Counted from the first letter of the stretch, positions 32,592 through 42,158 are shown. The stretch is DNA of 50,652 bases from Candidatus Fermentithermobacillaceae bacterium (GCA_012842495.1 DUSS01000034.1:1-50652), one strand, 5' to 3'. Program-made: numbers and translations. Notes: a model not told the origin generated them from the letters alone.

Positions 32592-34394
32592 ATGGTGAAA
32601 AGACGTCTCAGTCGGTCAGAAGTGCCGGAAGAGCTCACCTGGAATCTTCAGGACATTTTCAGCACAGAAGAGGAATGGGAAGCCGAGCTCAAATCGGTGT
32701 CAGAGGCGATTTCCACGGTAACCCAGTACAGAGGGAGGCTCGGTGAAGGGGCCCGAGTGTTCCTGGCCTGTCTTGAAGCTCAGGAAAAACTCATGGAGAG
32801 GTATATGAGGGTGGCGTCTTATGCTTCTCTAAAGCTTTCTGCGGACGGGACCTCTCAGGAGAACCAGGTTGCTTCGGGTCGGGTATCCTCCCTGGGCGCA
32901 AAGATCCATGCCGAGCTCTCGTTCGTTCGGTCGGAAGCTCTCGCTCTGCCTGAAGGCACGCTCGAGCGCTATCTTGCGGAAGAGCCGGGGTTATCTTCTT
33001 TCCGCCGGAGTATCGAGCGGATGCTTGAGGAGAAGCCATATACTCTTCATCCAGAAACCGAAAAAGCTCTGGCGGCCCTAGGAGAAGTCCTGCACGCTCC
33101 CTCGACTATTTATGCCCGGTCGAAAGCTGCCGACATTTCATTTGACCCGGTAGTTGACAGCAAAGGCGAGGAACTTCCGATGTCCTTTGCCATGTATGAA
33201 AACAGCTACGAGCGGTCTGCGGACACCGTGCTCAGGCGAAATGCGTTCGCATCGTTTACCAAGGGCCTTAAGGCCTACCAGAACACGTGGGCTGCCCTCT
33301 GGGCAACCGAAGTTAAGAGGAACGTTGTAATGGCGAAACTCCGCGGCTTTCCGTCGGCCACGCACATGTTCCTCCATGCTCAGGAAGTCCCGATCGAGGT
33401 TTACAATAACCTGCACGATATCATTTTGAAGGAGCTTGCGCCTCACATGAGACGATACGCACAGCTCCGAAAAAAGGTCTTAGGCCTCGATAAGATGCTC
33501 TACTGCGACATCGAAGCTCCCCTCGACCCAGAATACAACCCTCGGACAACTTACGCGGAAGCTTCCGAGATAATCCTGAAGGGCCTGTCGGTCTTGGGGC
33601 CCGAGTACGCGCGGATCATCGCCGACGGCCTGCGTAACCGGTGGATCGACCTCGCGGACAATATCGGGAAGTCCACAGGCGCATTCTGCAACTCGATCTA
33701 TGGAGTCCACCCATACATTCTCATAACGTGGACCGACAGCATGAGAAACACCCTGACGCTCGCCCACGAACTCGGCCACGCCGGACACGGTGTCTTGTCC
33801 CAGCGAAGTCAGAGACTTTCCAACTGCCGCACGTCCATGTTCTTCGTGGAGGCTCCGTCTACGATCAACGAGCTTCTGGTAGGGGACTACATCCTGTCCG
33901 GAGCGACCGATGTTCGCATGCGCCGCTGGGTCATCATGCAGCTCCTCACCACGTATCATCATAACTTCGTGCGGCACCTGATAGAAGGGGAGCTCCAGCG
34001 TCGCATTTATGCCCTGGCTGAGCAGGGTCAGCCTGTCACTGCTGCGTTGCTGAGCAAGGTTCAGGGTGAAATTCTCGAGGAGTTCTGGGGTGGTGAAGTG
34101 GAAATAGACGATGGCGCCCGGCTGACCTGGATGCGGCAGCCCCATTATTACATGGGGCTATATCCGTATACTTATTCCGCGGGACTCACTATAGGCACGG
34201 CTGTGGCCAGGGCTATACGCCGGGAAGGTGCTCCAGTGGTAAAGCGGTGGCTGGAGGTCCTAAAGGCGGGCGGGACGAAGAAGCCGCTGGAACTCGCGGC
34301 CATGGCCGGGGTGGACATGTCTAAACCCGACCCCATAAGAGAAGCTGTAGCTTACGTCGGTTCTCTGGTGGAGGAGCTGACTCGGAACTTTTAA
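32592..34394 (+). CDS. pepF: Oligoendopeptidase F (M3 family)
   Basis: 600-residue cytoplasmic metallopeptidase that degrades short peptides. The zinc motif HELGHAGH starts at His392, and the PSTINELLVGDYIL helix supplies the third ligand. The C-terminal PHYYMGLYPYTYSAGLTIG is typical of PepF/M3B. ATG 32592 sits just after AAGAGGTGAT; a GTG at 32586 is in frame. The 232-base gap upstream holds no gene; I see no convincing promoter in it. The MFS gene follows after 15 bases, so they are probably co-transcribed. Confidence 0.94.
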   Translation: MVKRRLSRSEVPEELTWNLQDIFSTEEEWEAELKSVSEAISTVTQYRGRLGEGARVFLACLEAQEKLMERYMRVASYASLKLSADGTSQENQVASGRVSSLGAKIHAELSFVRSEALALPEGTLERYLAEEPGLSSFRRSIERMLEEKPYTLHPETEKALAALGEVLHAPSTIYARSKAADISFDPVVDSKGEELPMSFAMYENSYERSADTVLRRNAFASFTKGLKAYQNTWAALWATEVKRNVVMAKLRGFPSATHMFLHAQEVPIEVYNNLHDIILKELAPHMRRYAQLRKKVLGLDKMLYCDIEAPLDPEYNPRTTYAEASEIILKGLSVLGPEYARIIADGLRNRWIDLADNIGKSTGAFCNSIYGVHPYILITWTDSMRNTLTLAHELGHAGHGVLSQRSQRLSNCRTSMFFVEAPSTINELLVGDYILSGATDVRMRRWVIMQLLTTYHHNFVRHLIEGELQRRIYALAEQGQPVTAALLSKVQGEILEEFWGGEVEIDDGARLTWMRQPHYYMGLYPYTYSAGLTIGTAVARAIRREGAPVVKRWLEVLKAGGTKKPLELAAMAGVDMSKPDPIREAVAYVGSLVEELTRNF

Positions 34395-34409
34395 GGAGAT
34401 CGGTTTTAA

Positions 34410-35582
34410 GTGAAACTCGAGCGTAGCCTCTGGCTGCTTTTTGCGTCGATGCTCTTATGGGGCTTGGGTTCAGGGCTTTACATGTACACGTGGCCTGTGT
34501 ACGTGACCGAGCTGGGCGGTGGAGCCCCTGAAATAGGCTTACTTCAGGCCATCAGTTTCGCAGTGATGGCTCTTTCCTATCTGCCTGGTGGCTACTTGAC
34601 GGACAGGTTCGATCGCAAATGGATCATGGTTGTGGGGTGGGCGGTGGCAGTGCCCGCCCCTCTTTTGTACGCTTTTGCCCGGCACTGGACCCACCTCTTG
34701 CCAGGAATTGTTCTGTACAACGTATCGATGTTCTCCAATTCCGCTGTGAGAGCATACATGGCTCACCTCGCGCCCCCCGAACGGTTATCCAGCGTTTTTG
34801 CGGTGCTGGACATGGCGTGGCCGGTGGGTCTGATCGCTTCGCCGAGTATAGGAGGTTTATGGGCTCAACAAGCCGGCATGAGGCCCGTTTTCTTCGGGTC
34901 ATTCGTCCTGTACCTTGCTTCGACCCTCGTCCTCCTGGGCTTGCGGTCGCAGAAGGTTGTCGGGGACTTTCAGAGCTTAGGTGACTTTCGACGGATACTG
35001 TGGGTGCCGCGAATGCCGAAGCTTTTGGTCCTGGGCGCTGGAATGTACCTCGTCCAGTTTTTGGCCATTCCCTTTTCGACCCCATTCCTTCGAGACGTAG
35101 GTGGCCTCGACCTCGCCGAAATCGGGTTTCTCGGGTCGGTGATTTCTCTCGGCGGCGTGGTGCTCAGTCCGGTTCTCGGCTATTTCTCGGACAGGGTAGG
35201 CCGGGAGCGCGGACTGGCCGCCTCTTTAGGACTCCTCGGTATATCCTTCCTTACGCTGGTGGCAACGCCCAGCTTTGGAGGATTGATTTTATCGATGTTG
35301 TTGAGGGGAGTGGCCGGGGTTTCCTGGAGTCTCTTTGCGGCGATCGCGGCCATCGCGACGCCCCCGGATATGCGGGGACGGGGGTTTGCAGTGGTGAGCT
35401 TGGTGACGGCGATCGCTCAAACTATCGCGCCGTATCCGGGGGGGTTAATGTACGCCAGGAATCCATCTCTGCCCTTCGTCTTGTCGGCGATTTCTTTATT
35501 CGTCCTTGCCGGTGTAGTGCTTTTGGACGATGCTCGCTGGAGACGGGAAACATCCTGCGCCGCCAAGATACCAGATGAATAA
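34410..35582 (+). CDS. Major facilitator superfamily transporter
   Basis: 390 residues with ~12 hydrophobic helices. The MFS loop 2-3 signature reads GGYLTDRFDRKW and its repeat between helices 8 and 9 reads GYFSDRVGRERG. Substrate cannot be told; drug or peptide-derived metabolite efflux is possible. GTG 34410 has AAGGAG ~11 bases upstream. It is close behind pepF, which may hint at transport of peptides or amino acids, but this is only context. Confidence 0.87.
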   Translation: MKLERSLWLLFASMLLWGLGSGLYMYTWPVYVTELGGGAPEIGLLQAISFAVMALSYLPGGYLTDRFDRKWIMVVGWAVAVPAPLLYAFARHWTHLLPGIVLYNVSMFSNSAVRAYMAHLAPPERLSSVFAVLDMAWPVGLIASPSIGGLWAQQAGMRPVFFGSFVLYLASTLVLLGLRSQKVVGDFQSLGDFRRILWVPRMPKLLVLGAGMYLVQFLAIPFSTPFLRDVGGLDLAEIGFLGSVISLGGVVLSPVLGYFSDRVGRERGLAASLGLLGISFLTLVATPSFGGLILSMLLRGVAGVSWSLFAAIAAIATPPDMRGRGFAVVSLVTAIAQTIAPYPGGLMYARNPSLPFVLSAISLFVLAGVVLLDDARWRRETSCAAKIPDE

Positions 35583-35768
35583 CATGGAGTTCGCACCCAT
35601 GCCGAAGGATAGTGGCTTTATGCACTTAGTGGCGCCTAGCTGCCTGGAAGAATGTTAGAAAGAGGACAGATGATCTCGTGACCGTAAGATGCATCGACTG
35701 GTCTGCGGTAGATGTCACGGGACAGTGATGCTGTTGCCGTATAATACACTAAAGTGGTCCGGGGTAAA

Positions 35769-35797
35769 TTGACTCGTCGAGTTTTTGCCCTTATAAT
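35769..35797 (+). promoter_or_regulatory. Sigma-A promoter of the tRNA-Met/tRNA-Lys pair
   Basis: TTGACT (35769-35774, 5 of 6) and TATAAT (35792-35797, perfect) are 17 bases apart. The predicted start is only ~8 bases before the first tRNA. Confidence 0.85.
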
Positions 35798-35811
35798 CAG
35801 GATCGTCCGAC

Positions 35812-35887
35812 GGCGGCGTAGCTCAGTTGGTAGAGCATGCGGTTCATACCCGCAGAGTCGCTGGTTCGAGTCCAGCCGCCGCTACCA
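35812..35887 (+). tRNA. trnM: tRNA-Met (CAU), elongator type
   Basis: 76 bases. Acceptor GGCGGCG pairs with CGCCGCT including the first G-T pair typical of elongator tRNA-Met of Bacillota. The anticodon loop contains CAT. T arm GCTGGTTCGAGTCCAGC; CCA encoded. The absence of a mismatched first pair plus initiator GGG/CCC stem argues against an initiator. Confidence 0.95.
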
Positions 35888-35893
35888 CCAGGT

Positions 35894-35969
35894 GGGCCAT
35901 TAGCTCAATCGGTAGAGCATCCGACTCTTAATCGGGCGGTTACAGGTTCGAGTCCTGTATGGCCCACCA
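35894..35969 (+). tRNA. trnK: tRNA-Lys (CUU)
   Basis: 76 bases, 6 bases after tRNA-Met. Acceptor GGGCCAT pairs perfectly with ATGGCCC; anticodon CTT in the loop CTCTTAA; T arm ACAGGTTCGAGTCCTGT; CCA encoded. Both are transcribed from the promoter upstream of tRNA-Met. Confidence 0.96.
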
Positions 35970-36149
35970 GCATAACCCTCAGATACTGCTCTCCGGAATC
36001 TCGCGTGACACACGTTAAGGCACTGCTACAGTATCCTTTGGTGTGGTCTTCATGTCGAGTCACTGGCGGCTGGGGTGTTCTCGGAACGTGGCTTGCAGCG
36101 TGTTTCGGCTGGCGAGTTGTGCGTTAATGTGGTCCCGCTAAAACCGGTC

Positions 36150-36201
36150 TTTCGACAGTCCTCGCTCCGGTGGTGGACAAGTCACGACAAATTCCTAATA
36201 C
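36150..36201 (+). promoter_or_regulatory. Spo0A box and promoter of spoIIE
   Basis: TTTCGACA at 36150-36157 contains a perfect Spo0A-box core (TGTCGAA on the minus strand). Downstream, TGGACA (36174-36179, 5 of 6) and TAATAC (36196-36201, 4 of 6) are 16 bases apart, placing the box near -54. A weaker half-match (CGACAAAT, ~36185-36192) lies in the spacer. In B. subtilis spoIIE is a sigma-A promoter activated by phosphorylated Spo0A, so the arrangement fits. The rest of the 266-base gap after tRNA-Lys shows nothing else. Confidence 0.6.
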
Positions 36202-36235
36202 TGGAAGGAGTAGAATTCGTGCCAGGGGGTTGACC

Positions 36236-38338
36236 ATGTCCTCGGGTATGTTCTCGCGTGTTCGAGACTTCTTTTCCCGAAAGAACGCCGGGCTCACCTT
36301 GGCATTTAGCATCACATGCTTCCTCTTGGGACGGACGGTTGTAGTCCGGGTACTGTATCCATTCGGCCCGGCGATGTATGCCGGACTCAAGGTTACGAGG
36401 TCACCTGGGAGCCTGGTTTTCGCTGTGATCTGCCTCTTAGGCGCAGCCACTACCGGGGAGACGGGGACCCTCCTGAATCAAGTCCTCGTCATGGTCTTCG
36501 TGACCCTTCTAGTCGATCCCCCGTTCGTCCGTCGCCGGAGGTTCCCTCAGGTTGTAGGATATGCCCTCTCAGCTGCGGCCGCCTTTGGCGTCAGAGCGGT
36601 GGTGGGGAACCTCGGCGGCATAACGGCGGACGCATTCATAATCGCCGCAACCGAGGCAGTCTCAATTTTTTTCCTTTCGGCCCTTTTTGCCCAGGCTTCG
36701 GGTATGCTGACATCCGATGAACCCAGCGGATTCTCAAAGCAGGCGCTGGTCGCGGCCGGCGTTCTATCCATCGGAGGTCTGCCGGATCTATCTTTATTTT
36801 CGGTTAACGTCAAGGTCCTACTGGCATCGACCATGACGCTCGTGGGGGCCTGGCTCACCGGTCCGGGTGGCGGTGCTATAGCAGGTGTGACGGGCGGGCT
36901 GATAACGGCCCTCACGTCCACCCGCTCGCTGCGGGTCGTTGACTATCTTGCCGTTAGCGGGACCGTAGCTGGAATCGGCGGGTGGTTTGGAAGGGCCGAA
37001 GCTGTGGCAGGGCATCTGGCTGCAGGTCTGGCCATGTCGTTTTTTCAACCGGGGCCGGAGGATATACGCTCAAGGCTTATCGAGCAGATGATCGCATCCG
37101 CCCTGGTCATGGTGCTGCCCTCCAAAATAGCCGCATCGATAAAGGGCATCTTGTCTCCCAAGAATCATATTCTCCGTAGAGAGACCTTGCGTGACGCCGT
37201 CGGGTATCCGGCTCCTCTGTCCCGAGTTTTCAAGCAAATGGCGGACCTGTTTTCGCAGGTATCGGTGTCGGGCGATTCTGCGATTAACTGGGCGCAAGAA
37301 GCTATCCTTACGGTGGTGGACAGGGTTTGCCACGAGTGCCCTAACCGGCTGGTTTGCTGGGAGGAGACCTTTGGGGACACGTTCGAAGCTTTGTGCGGCC
37401 TGGTACGAGGTCTTGGCATAACGGGGCGGGTAAAAGAAGACGACGTTGCCCCGGTGCTGAAAGAGAAGTGCTCGAAACTGCAAGAGATGGTCATGGAACT
37501 TAACCACGAAAAGGAGATCCAGAGTGTGCATTTGGCCGAAACGAGATTCTACAACGAAACCAGGGAGTGTCTGGCCGCCCAGTACGCGTACCTTGGGAAG
37601 CTCCTCGAAAACTCCAAGCCCACCCCCAAGCAGGGGAGAAAGCCTCACCTGAAGGCGAAGGTGAGATCGGGAGCGGTTCCCGGGGGCGATGGAGAGGAAC
37701 CCGGAGACAGCTGGGCAGCTTTCGATATCGACTCCACCAGAACCTTTGTGGGGTTAGCCGACGGTATGGGCAAGGGAAGGCTGGCTGCCCGTCAAAGCCG
37801 CGACACTCTGGATATCCTCCGGTCGCTCTTGGAATCGGGGCTTGATTACGAGGCATCCATCTCATTCCTTAACTCCTCACTGTATCTAGCCTTCCGGCCT
37901 GAATCCTACGTGGCCATAGACTGTGTGCTTTTGGATCTAGCTTCTGAGAGGGCATATTTTCAAAAACTCGGAGCAGCTCCTTCGTTCATCCGGCGGGCCG
38001 ATGGCAACGTAGTGGTCGTAAAAGGCGCTGCACCCCCCGCGGGCTCCCTCAAATCCGTGCCGTGGGTGAATTCGAGCGAGCGCATAGAGGATGGTGATAC
38101 GATCCTTCTCGTGTCCGACGGGCTGTTCCGGTCTTGTCCTGTTCCGGAAAGGGCGGAGCAGTGGCTCGTTTCGTACCTTGCGAGGCTAAAGGCCGACAGT
38201 CCTGAGTCCGTTGTACGTAGTCTGCTCCAGAGGGGTATCCGGAGGCAAGGGGGTAAGCCCGAAGACGATATCACTGTGGTTGCCATCAAAGTGGAGAGGG
38301 TTGAGCTCGCCGAGGAACTGGAAGAATCGGCGGGATGA
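36236..38338 (+). CDS. spoIIE: Stage II sporulation protein E
   Basis: 700-residue membrane phosphatase that dephosphorylates SpoIIAA and so activates forespore sigma-F; it also binds FtsZ. The N-terminal ~310 residues contain about 10 hydrophobic helices. A central regulatory region follows with a CHECPNRLVCW Cys pair. The C-terminal PP2C domain has the metal Asp509 in LADGMGKGRLA, LLVSDGLFR and PEDDITVVAIKVE. Length is somewhat shorter than B. subtilis (827). ATG 36236 has AGGGGG 6 bases before it; the frame is open to 36170. Confidence 0.96.
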   Translation: MSSGMFSRVRDFFSRKNAGLTLAFSITCFLLGRTVVVRVLYPFGPAMYAGLKVTRSPGSLVFAVICLLGAATTGETGTLLNQVLVMVFVTLLVDPPFVRRRRFPQVVGYALSAAAAFGVRAVVGNLGGITADAFIIAATEAVSIFFLSALFAQASGMLTSDEPSGFSKQALVAAGVLSIGGLPDLSLFSVNVKVLLASTMTLVGAWLTGPGGGAIAGVTGGLITALTSTRSLRVVDYLAVSGTVAGIGGWFGRAEAVAGHLAAGLAMSFFQPGPEDIRSRLIEQMIASALVMVLPSKIAASIKGILSPKNHILRRETLRDAVGYPAPLSRVFKQMADLFSQVSVSGDSAINWAQEAILTVVDRVCHECPNRLVCWEETFGDTFEALCGLVRGLGITGRVKEDDVAPVLKEKCSKLQEMVMELNHEKEIQSVHLAETRFYNETRECLAAQYAYLGKLLENSKPTPKQGRKPHLKAKVRSGAVPGGDGEEPGDSWAAFDIDSTRTFVGLADGMGKGRLAARQSRDTLDILRSLLESGLDYEASISFLNSSLYLAFRPESYVAIDCVLLDLASERAYFQKLGAAPSFIRRADGNVVVVKGAAPPAGSLKSVPWVNSSERIEDGDTILLVSDGLFRSCPVPERAEQWLVSYLARLKADSPESVVRSLLQRGIRRQGGKPEDDITVVAIKVERVELAEELEESAG

Positions 38339-38369
38339 GCGTTCATCCTTCTTTTCTGGTATGTTATAG

Positions 38370-39995
38370 GTGACTCTCTCCTCGGTGGTGGCGCCAGGGG
38401 TGACCACGTATCCAGTTGATTCTGTTGAAAACGTGCGGTCCAGCGTGCGCCGGATGATAACCCGTCACGACATGGTACGGGCCGGGGAACTGGTTGTGGT
38501 GGGGGTATCCGGCGGACCGGACTCCATGTGCCTTTTAGACTGCCTCATCCACCTCGCATCCGACTTCGGCATGCGTCTCTGGGTGGGCCACCTTCACCAC
38601 GGGATGAGAGGCGCCGACGCCGACCGGGACGCCCGAATGGTTTCGGAGTTCGCATCCGGGCGAGGTATCCCGGTTACCGTCGGTAAGCGGGATGTTCCTG
38701 CCCTAGCTCGGATTCAGGGTGTCGGCCTTGAAGAGGCCGGTCGAATCGCGAGGTATTCCTTCCTCAGGGAGCTGGCCGGAAAGGTCGGGGCGGCCAAAAT
38801 CGCTACAGCCCATAACAGGAACGATCAAGCCGAGACGGTGCTGATGAGGCTTTTCAGAGGGTCAGGCGCGGCAGGGTTGGCGGGAATTCCCCCGGTCAGA
38901 GACGGGATCGTAAGGCCGCTTCTCGAGGTGACAAGGGCCGAAATCGAAGAGTATGTCCGGGAAAGAAACCTTCCGGTGACGACGGACGTATACAACTTTG
39001 ATATGCGATATGTGAGAAACAAACTCAGGCACGAGCTTATACCCATGCTATCAAAGGAATTCAATCCCGCCATCGTGGACGTGGTCTCGGATACTGCGAC
39101 TTTGCTCAGGTGGGACGAGGAGTTCCTGGACGAACAAGCTTCCCGGGCTTTTTATGCCAGCTCCTTTTCGGAGGGGCGAATCACCTACGTTTCCACGGAA
39201 GCCCTTTTGTCGCAGCCGCTTGCTTTGAGCTCCCGGATGGTGCGAAAGGCTTTCGCCGATGTTCTGCGGGAACCCAGGACCCCAGAGTCAAGACGCGTAT
39301 TATCTTTCCTTTACAGCCTCAAGGAGAGAACCCAGAAGCTTTACGACCTCGGTATGGGGGTGAGGGCGCGGGACGAGGGGGATTTCGTCGCGTTTTTCCC
39401 CCCTGCGCCCAAGAATGTGCGGGTCGAACTGGAGGTTCCGGGCTTCACGCCGGTTCCAGAACTCGGCGTGAGCGTACGTACGTGGCTCGTGGAGCCCGAG
39501 GAAGCCCTTTCCCTACAGCAGGAAATTCTTCGAGGCGAAACTCATTTTACACGCGGAGTACCTTCTACTTGCCTCCCGCATATGCCGGCTGCTCGTCGCG
39601 GTTGCGATTTGCATGGTTCTTTTTGCACAGAGGACATGCCCGGCAGGATTTTCCTGGAAAGACGGGTCTTCCTCGATTACAATAAGCTTCAAGCTGGTCT
39701 TTCGGGGAAGATGCGCCTTTTGGTTAGGAATCGCAGGCCCGGCGACAAGATGAAACCCCTCGGGATGAGAGGAAGTTCCAAGAAGCTTCAAGACCTTTTC
39801 GTATCCGCAGGACTTTTTCGATGGTATCGGGACTTCATCCCCATAATCGAGCGACAGGGCGACATCGTATGGGTAGCAGGAATACGGCTGGATGAAAGGT
39901 TTAAAGTAGACGCCGAAACCCGTGTTCTGCTAGGTATGGAGATCGAGCCTTCCTTGCGCCACCAGGGGAATTGTGCTAACATCGGGGAGTCTTAG
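38370..39995 (+). CDS. tilS: tRNA(Ile)-lysidine synthetase
   Basis: Converts C34 of tRNA-Ile2 to lysidine so that it reads AUA. PP-loop VSGGPDSM at ~46-53, LHHGMRGADAD, AHNRNDQAETVLMRLFRGSG and VRNKLRHELIP are all present; the C-terminal TilS domain is complete (MRLLVRNRRPGDKMKPLGMRG). At 541 residues it is ~60-70 longer than average. The start is uncertain: GTG 38370 is used, but several in-frame GTG codons downstream (e.g. 38400, 38433) would also keep the PP-loop. hprT, between tilS and ftsH in B. subtilis, is absent. Confidence 0.94.
   Translation: MTLSSVVAPGVTTYPVDSVENVRSSVRRMITRHDMVRAGELVVVGVSGGPDSMCLLDCLIHLASDFGMRLWVGHLHHGMRGADADRDARMVSEFASGRGIPVTVGKRDVPALARIQGVGLEEAGRIARYSFLRELAGKVGAAKIATAHNRNDQAETVLMRLFRGSGAAGLAGIPPVRDGIVRPLLEVTRAEIEEYVRERNLPVTTDVYNFDMRYVRNKLRHELIPMLSKEFNPAIVDVVSDTATLLRWDEEFLDEQASRAFYASSFSEGRITYVSTEALLSQPLALSSRMVRKAFADVLREPRTPESRRVLSFLYSLKERTQKLYDLGMGVRARDEGDFVAFFPPAPKNVRVELEVPGFTPVPELGVSVRTWLVEPEEALSLQQEILRGETHFTRGVPSTCLPHMPAARRGCDLHGSFCTEDMPGRIFLERRVFLDYNKLQAGLSGKMRLLVRNRRPGDKMKPLGMRGSSKKLQDLFVSAGLFRWYRDFIPIIERQGDIVWVAGIRLDERFKVDAETRVLLGMEIEPSLRHQGNCANIGES
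39954..39982 (+). promoter_or_regulatory. Possible extended -10 promoter of ftsH
   Basis: TGC-TAACAT (-10 at 39977-39982, with an extended TGn) has TTGCGC 17 bases upstream (39954-39959). Both hexamers are imperfect and lie inside the end of tilS. Confidence 0.3.
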
Positions 39996-40051
39996 AGTCA
40001 GAAGGTTTCGCAAAAGCCCAACGATCTTAACGGTCCTAAGGAGGGTCGAAG

Positions 40052-41998
40052 GTGAACAGTAAAATATGGCGAAGCTTCGCCGTGTACGTTTTATTGATCT
40101 TCCTTGCCCTTTCGTTTGCACACCAGCTTGCGAACAAGGAAAGATATCAAGAGTTTAAATACACCGAGTTCCTTCAATTGTTGTCTGAAGGGAAGATATC
40201 CAACGTAATTATCGTCGACGGAACGGTGACCGGCGCCCTGAAAGACGGTACTAAATTCACCACCATGGTCCCGGATGACCCCAATTTGTACTCGAGACTC
40301 GTCGCGGCGGGCGCGGAAGTTACGTTCCAGAAGCCTCCTGAGCCGCCATGGTGGTTAAACCTCCTCGCCTACACGGTGTTGCCGGGTGTTTTGTTGCTGG
40401 CGATGATGTATTACATGACGCAACAAACTCAAGGTGGGGGACGTCAGGTGATGAACTTCGGCAGGAGTCGTGCCCGGCTTCAGTCCGAAGTTCACGAGCG
40501 CATCACCTTCGCCGATGTGGCCGGTTGTGAGGAGGCCAAAGAGGAGCTGGCAGAGATAGTCGATTTCCTCAAGTTCCCCAAGAAATACGCGGAGATCGGG
40601 GCGAGGATTCCCAAAGGTGTACTCTTGTTCGGACCTCCCGGGACAGGCAAAACATACATCGCCCGGGCTGTTGCAGGAGAAGCGGGGGTTCCCTTCCTTT
40701 CCATTAGCGGGTCTGATTTCGTTGAGATGTTTGTGGGCGTCGGAGCAGCTCGTGTACGAGACCTCTTTGAGCAGGCAAAGAAGCGTGCACCGGCCATAAT
40801 CTTCATTGATGAGATCGACGCAGTCGGTCGCATGCGCGGTGCGGGGATGGGTGGCGGGCACGATGAACGCGAGCAAACGCTGAATCAGCTTCTGGTAGAG
40901 ATGGACGGTTTCAGCGCCAACCAGGGTATCATCGTGATGGCGGCGACTAACAGGCCTGACATTCTAGACCCCGCATTGCTTAGGCCCGGAAGGTTCGACC
41001 GGCATGTAGTACTCGACCGGCCCGATTTGCAGGCTCGGGTGGAAATCCTTAAGATCCACAGCCGCGGCAAGCCTCTCGCCAAGGAAGTGGACCTGGAAGT
41101 TCTCGCCAAGAGGACACCGGGTTTCACCCCGGCAGACCTCGAGAACGTTATGAACGAGGCGGCACTCCTCGCTGCGAGAAAGCGCAAGCGTCGAATCGGT
41201 ATGGAGGAGCTGGAGGAAGCGATTAAGAGGGTCGTGGCCGGGCCGAAGAAGAAATCCCGGATCATCAGTGAGAAGGAGAAAAGGGTGGTCGCTTTTCACG
41301 AGGCTGCTCATGCCATCGTAGCGAAGAAATTACCCAACTCCGATCCGGTTCAGGAAGTGTCCATTATCCCCAGGGGCGTCACGCTGGGTCACGTTCTGCA
41401 GCTACCTGTAGAGGACAAATATCTCATAACCAAGGCGGAGATCATCGACAGAGTCACTTCAGCTCTGGCGGGTAGGGCTGCCGAGGAAATGGTGTTCGGC
41501 GAAGTGTCGTCAGGGGCGGCCAACGATCTGGAACACGCGACGAAACTTGTTCGCAGGATGATCATGGAGTTCGGAATGTCCGAGAAACTCGGGCCGCTGA
41601 CGTTCGGCCGAAAAGAGGGCCAGGTGTTTCTCGGTAGGGACCTTGCAAGGGAGCGGGACTTTTCCGAGGAAGTAGCGGCGGCTATCGACAGAGAGGAACG
41701 CGAGATAATATCCAGGTGCTACGAGAGAGCTCGGGAGATCCTCAGTGAGAACAGGGAGACTCTTAACCGGGTCGCCGAAGCTCTTCTGGAAAAGGAGACC
41801 CTGAAAGCTGACGAGCTCGAGGAGCTCCTGAAAGGGGCATCTTCGACGCACTCTGCGCAATCGGACGTTCCGGAAGGGGTGAAACAAGAGGCAGCCGGGC
41901 CGGATGCGGATTTGCGAGAGGGCTCAGGGGACGATACTCATTTAGAGAGTGCGAAGAAAGTCAAAGGGCAAATCCAACCGGTGCCGGAAGCTGACTGA
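40052..41998 (+). CDS. ftsH: ATP-dependent zinc metalloprotease FtsH
   Basis: Membrane AAA+ protease for quality control of membrane and regulatory proteins, needed for normal sporulation in B. subtilis. Helix 1 ~5-22, extracytoplasmic segment, helix 2 ~104-124, Walker A GPPGTGKT (194-201), Walker [12 protein letters not shown], second-region-of-homology [20 protein letters not shown], and the M41 protease domain. The zinc motif is HEAAH (416-420) instead of the usual HEAGH, but both His and the Glu are kept. The C-terminal ~45 residues are a disordered tail. GTG 40052 has GGAGG ~8 bases upstream. Confidence 0.98.
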   Translation: MNSKIWRSFAVYVLLIFLALSFAHQLANKERYQEFKYTEFLQLLSEGKISNVIIVDGTVTGALKDGTKFTTMVPDDPNLYSRLVAAGAEVTFQKPPEPPWWLNLLAYTVLPGVLLLAMMYYMTQQTQGGGRQVMNFGRSRARLQSEVHERITFADVAGCEEAKEELAEIVDFLKFPKKYAEIGARIPKGVLLFGPPGTGKTYIARAVAGEAGVPFLSISGSDFVEMFVGVGAARVRDLFEQAKKRAPAIIFIDEIDAVGRMRGAGMGGGHDEREQTLNQLLVEMDGFSANQGIIVMAATNRPDILDPALLRPGRFDRHVVLDRPDLQARVEILKIHSRGKPLAKEVDLEVLAKRTPGFTPADLENVMNEAALLAARKRKRRIGMEELEEAIKRVVAGPKKKSRIISEKEKRVVAFHEAAHAIVAKKLPNSDPVQEVSIIPRGVTLGHVLQLPVEDKYLITKAEIIDRVTSALAGRAAEEMVFGEVSSGAANDLEHATKLVRRMIMEFGMSEKLGPLTFGRKEGQVFLGRDLARERDFSEEVAAAIDREEREIISRCYERAREILSENRETLNRVAEALLEKETLKADELEELLKGASSTHSAQSDVPEGVKQEAAGPDADLREGSGDDTHLESAKKVKGQIQPVPEAD

Positions 41999-42023
41999 GG
42001 AATCCTTTCCCTGTTTTCTGAGG

Positions 42024-42055
42024 GAGACCCCTGTGTCCGCCGAGGCAGGGGTCTT
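42024..42055 (+). terminator. Probable terminator after ftsH
   Basis: AGACCCCTG (42025-42033) pairs with CAGGGGTCT (42046-42054) around a 12-base loop, followed by only a short T-rich stretch (TTATGGTACTTATT). The weak T run lowers certainty. Confidence 0.65.
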
Positions 42056-42097
42056 ATGGTACTTATTAGTAGTGTGACCACGCCCCGTCCAGACCCG

Positions 42098-42127
42098 TTG
42101 TGTCTCTTGCTGCTAAGCTCCCATAAT
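42098..42127 (+). promoter_or_regulatory. Possible promoter of the methyltransferase gene
   Basis: TTGTGT (42098-42103) and CATAAT (42122-42127, 5 of 6) are 18 bases apart, ~30 bases before the start codon and just after the ftsH terminator. Confidence 0.4.
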
Positions 42128-42158
42128 GCGCTGAAAACGAGCCCGCGAGGTGGAGTAC

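Noticed and set aside
35740-35745. TATAAT ~70 bases upstream of tRNA-Met as a second promoter
   Set aside because: The region 16-18 bases upstream does not resemble TTGACA; the promoter at 35769-35797 is sufficient.
30706-35811. Integrated mobile element between the tRNA genes
   Set aside because: No integrase, transposase, terminal repeat or duplicated tRNA 3' end is visible, so only a possible gene gain is reported.
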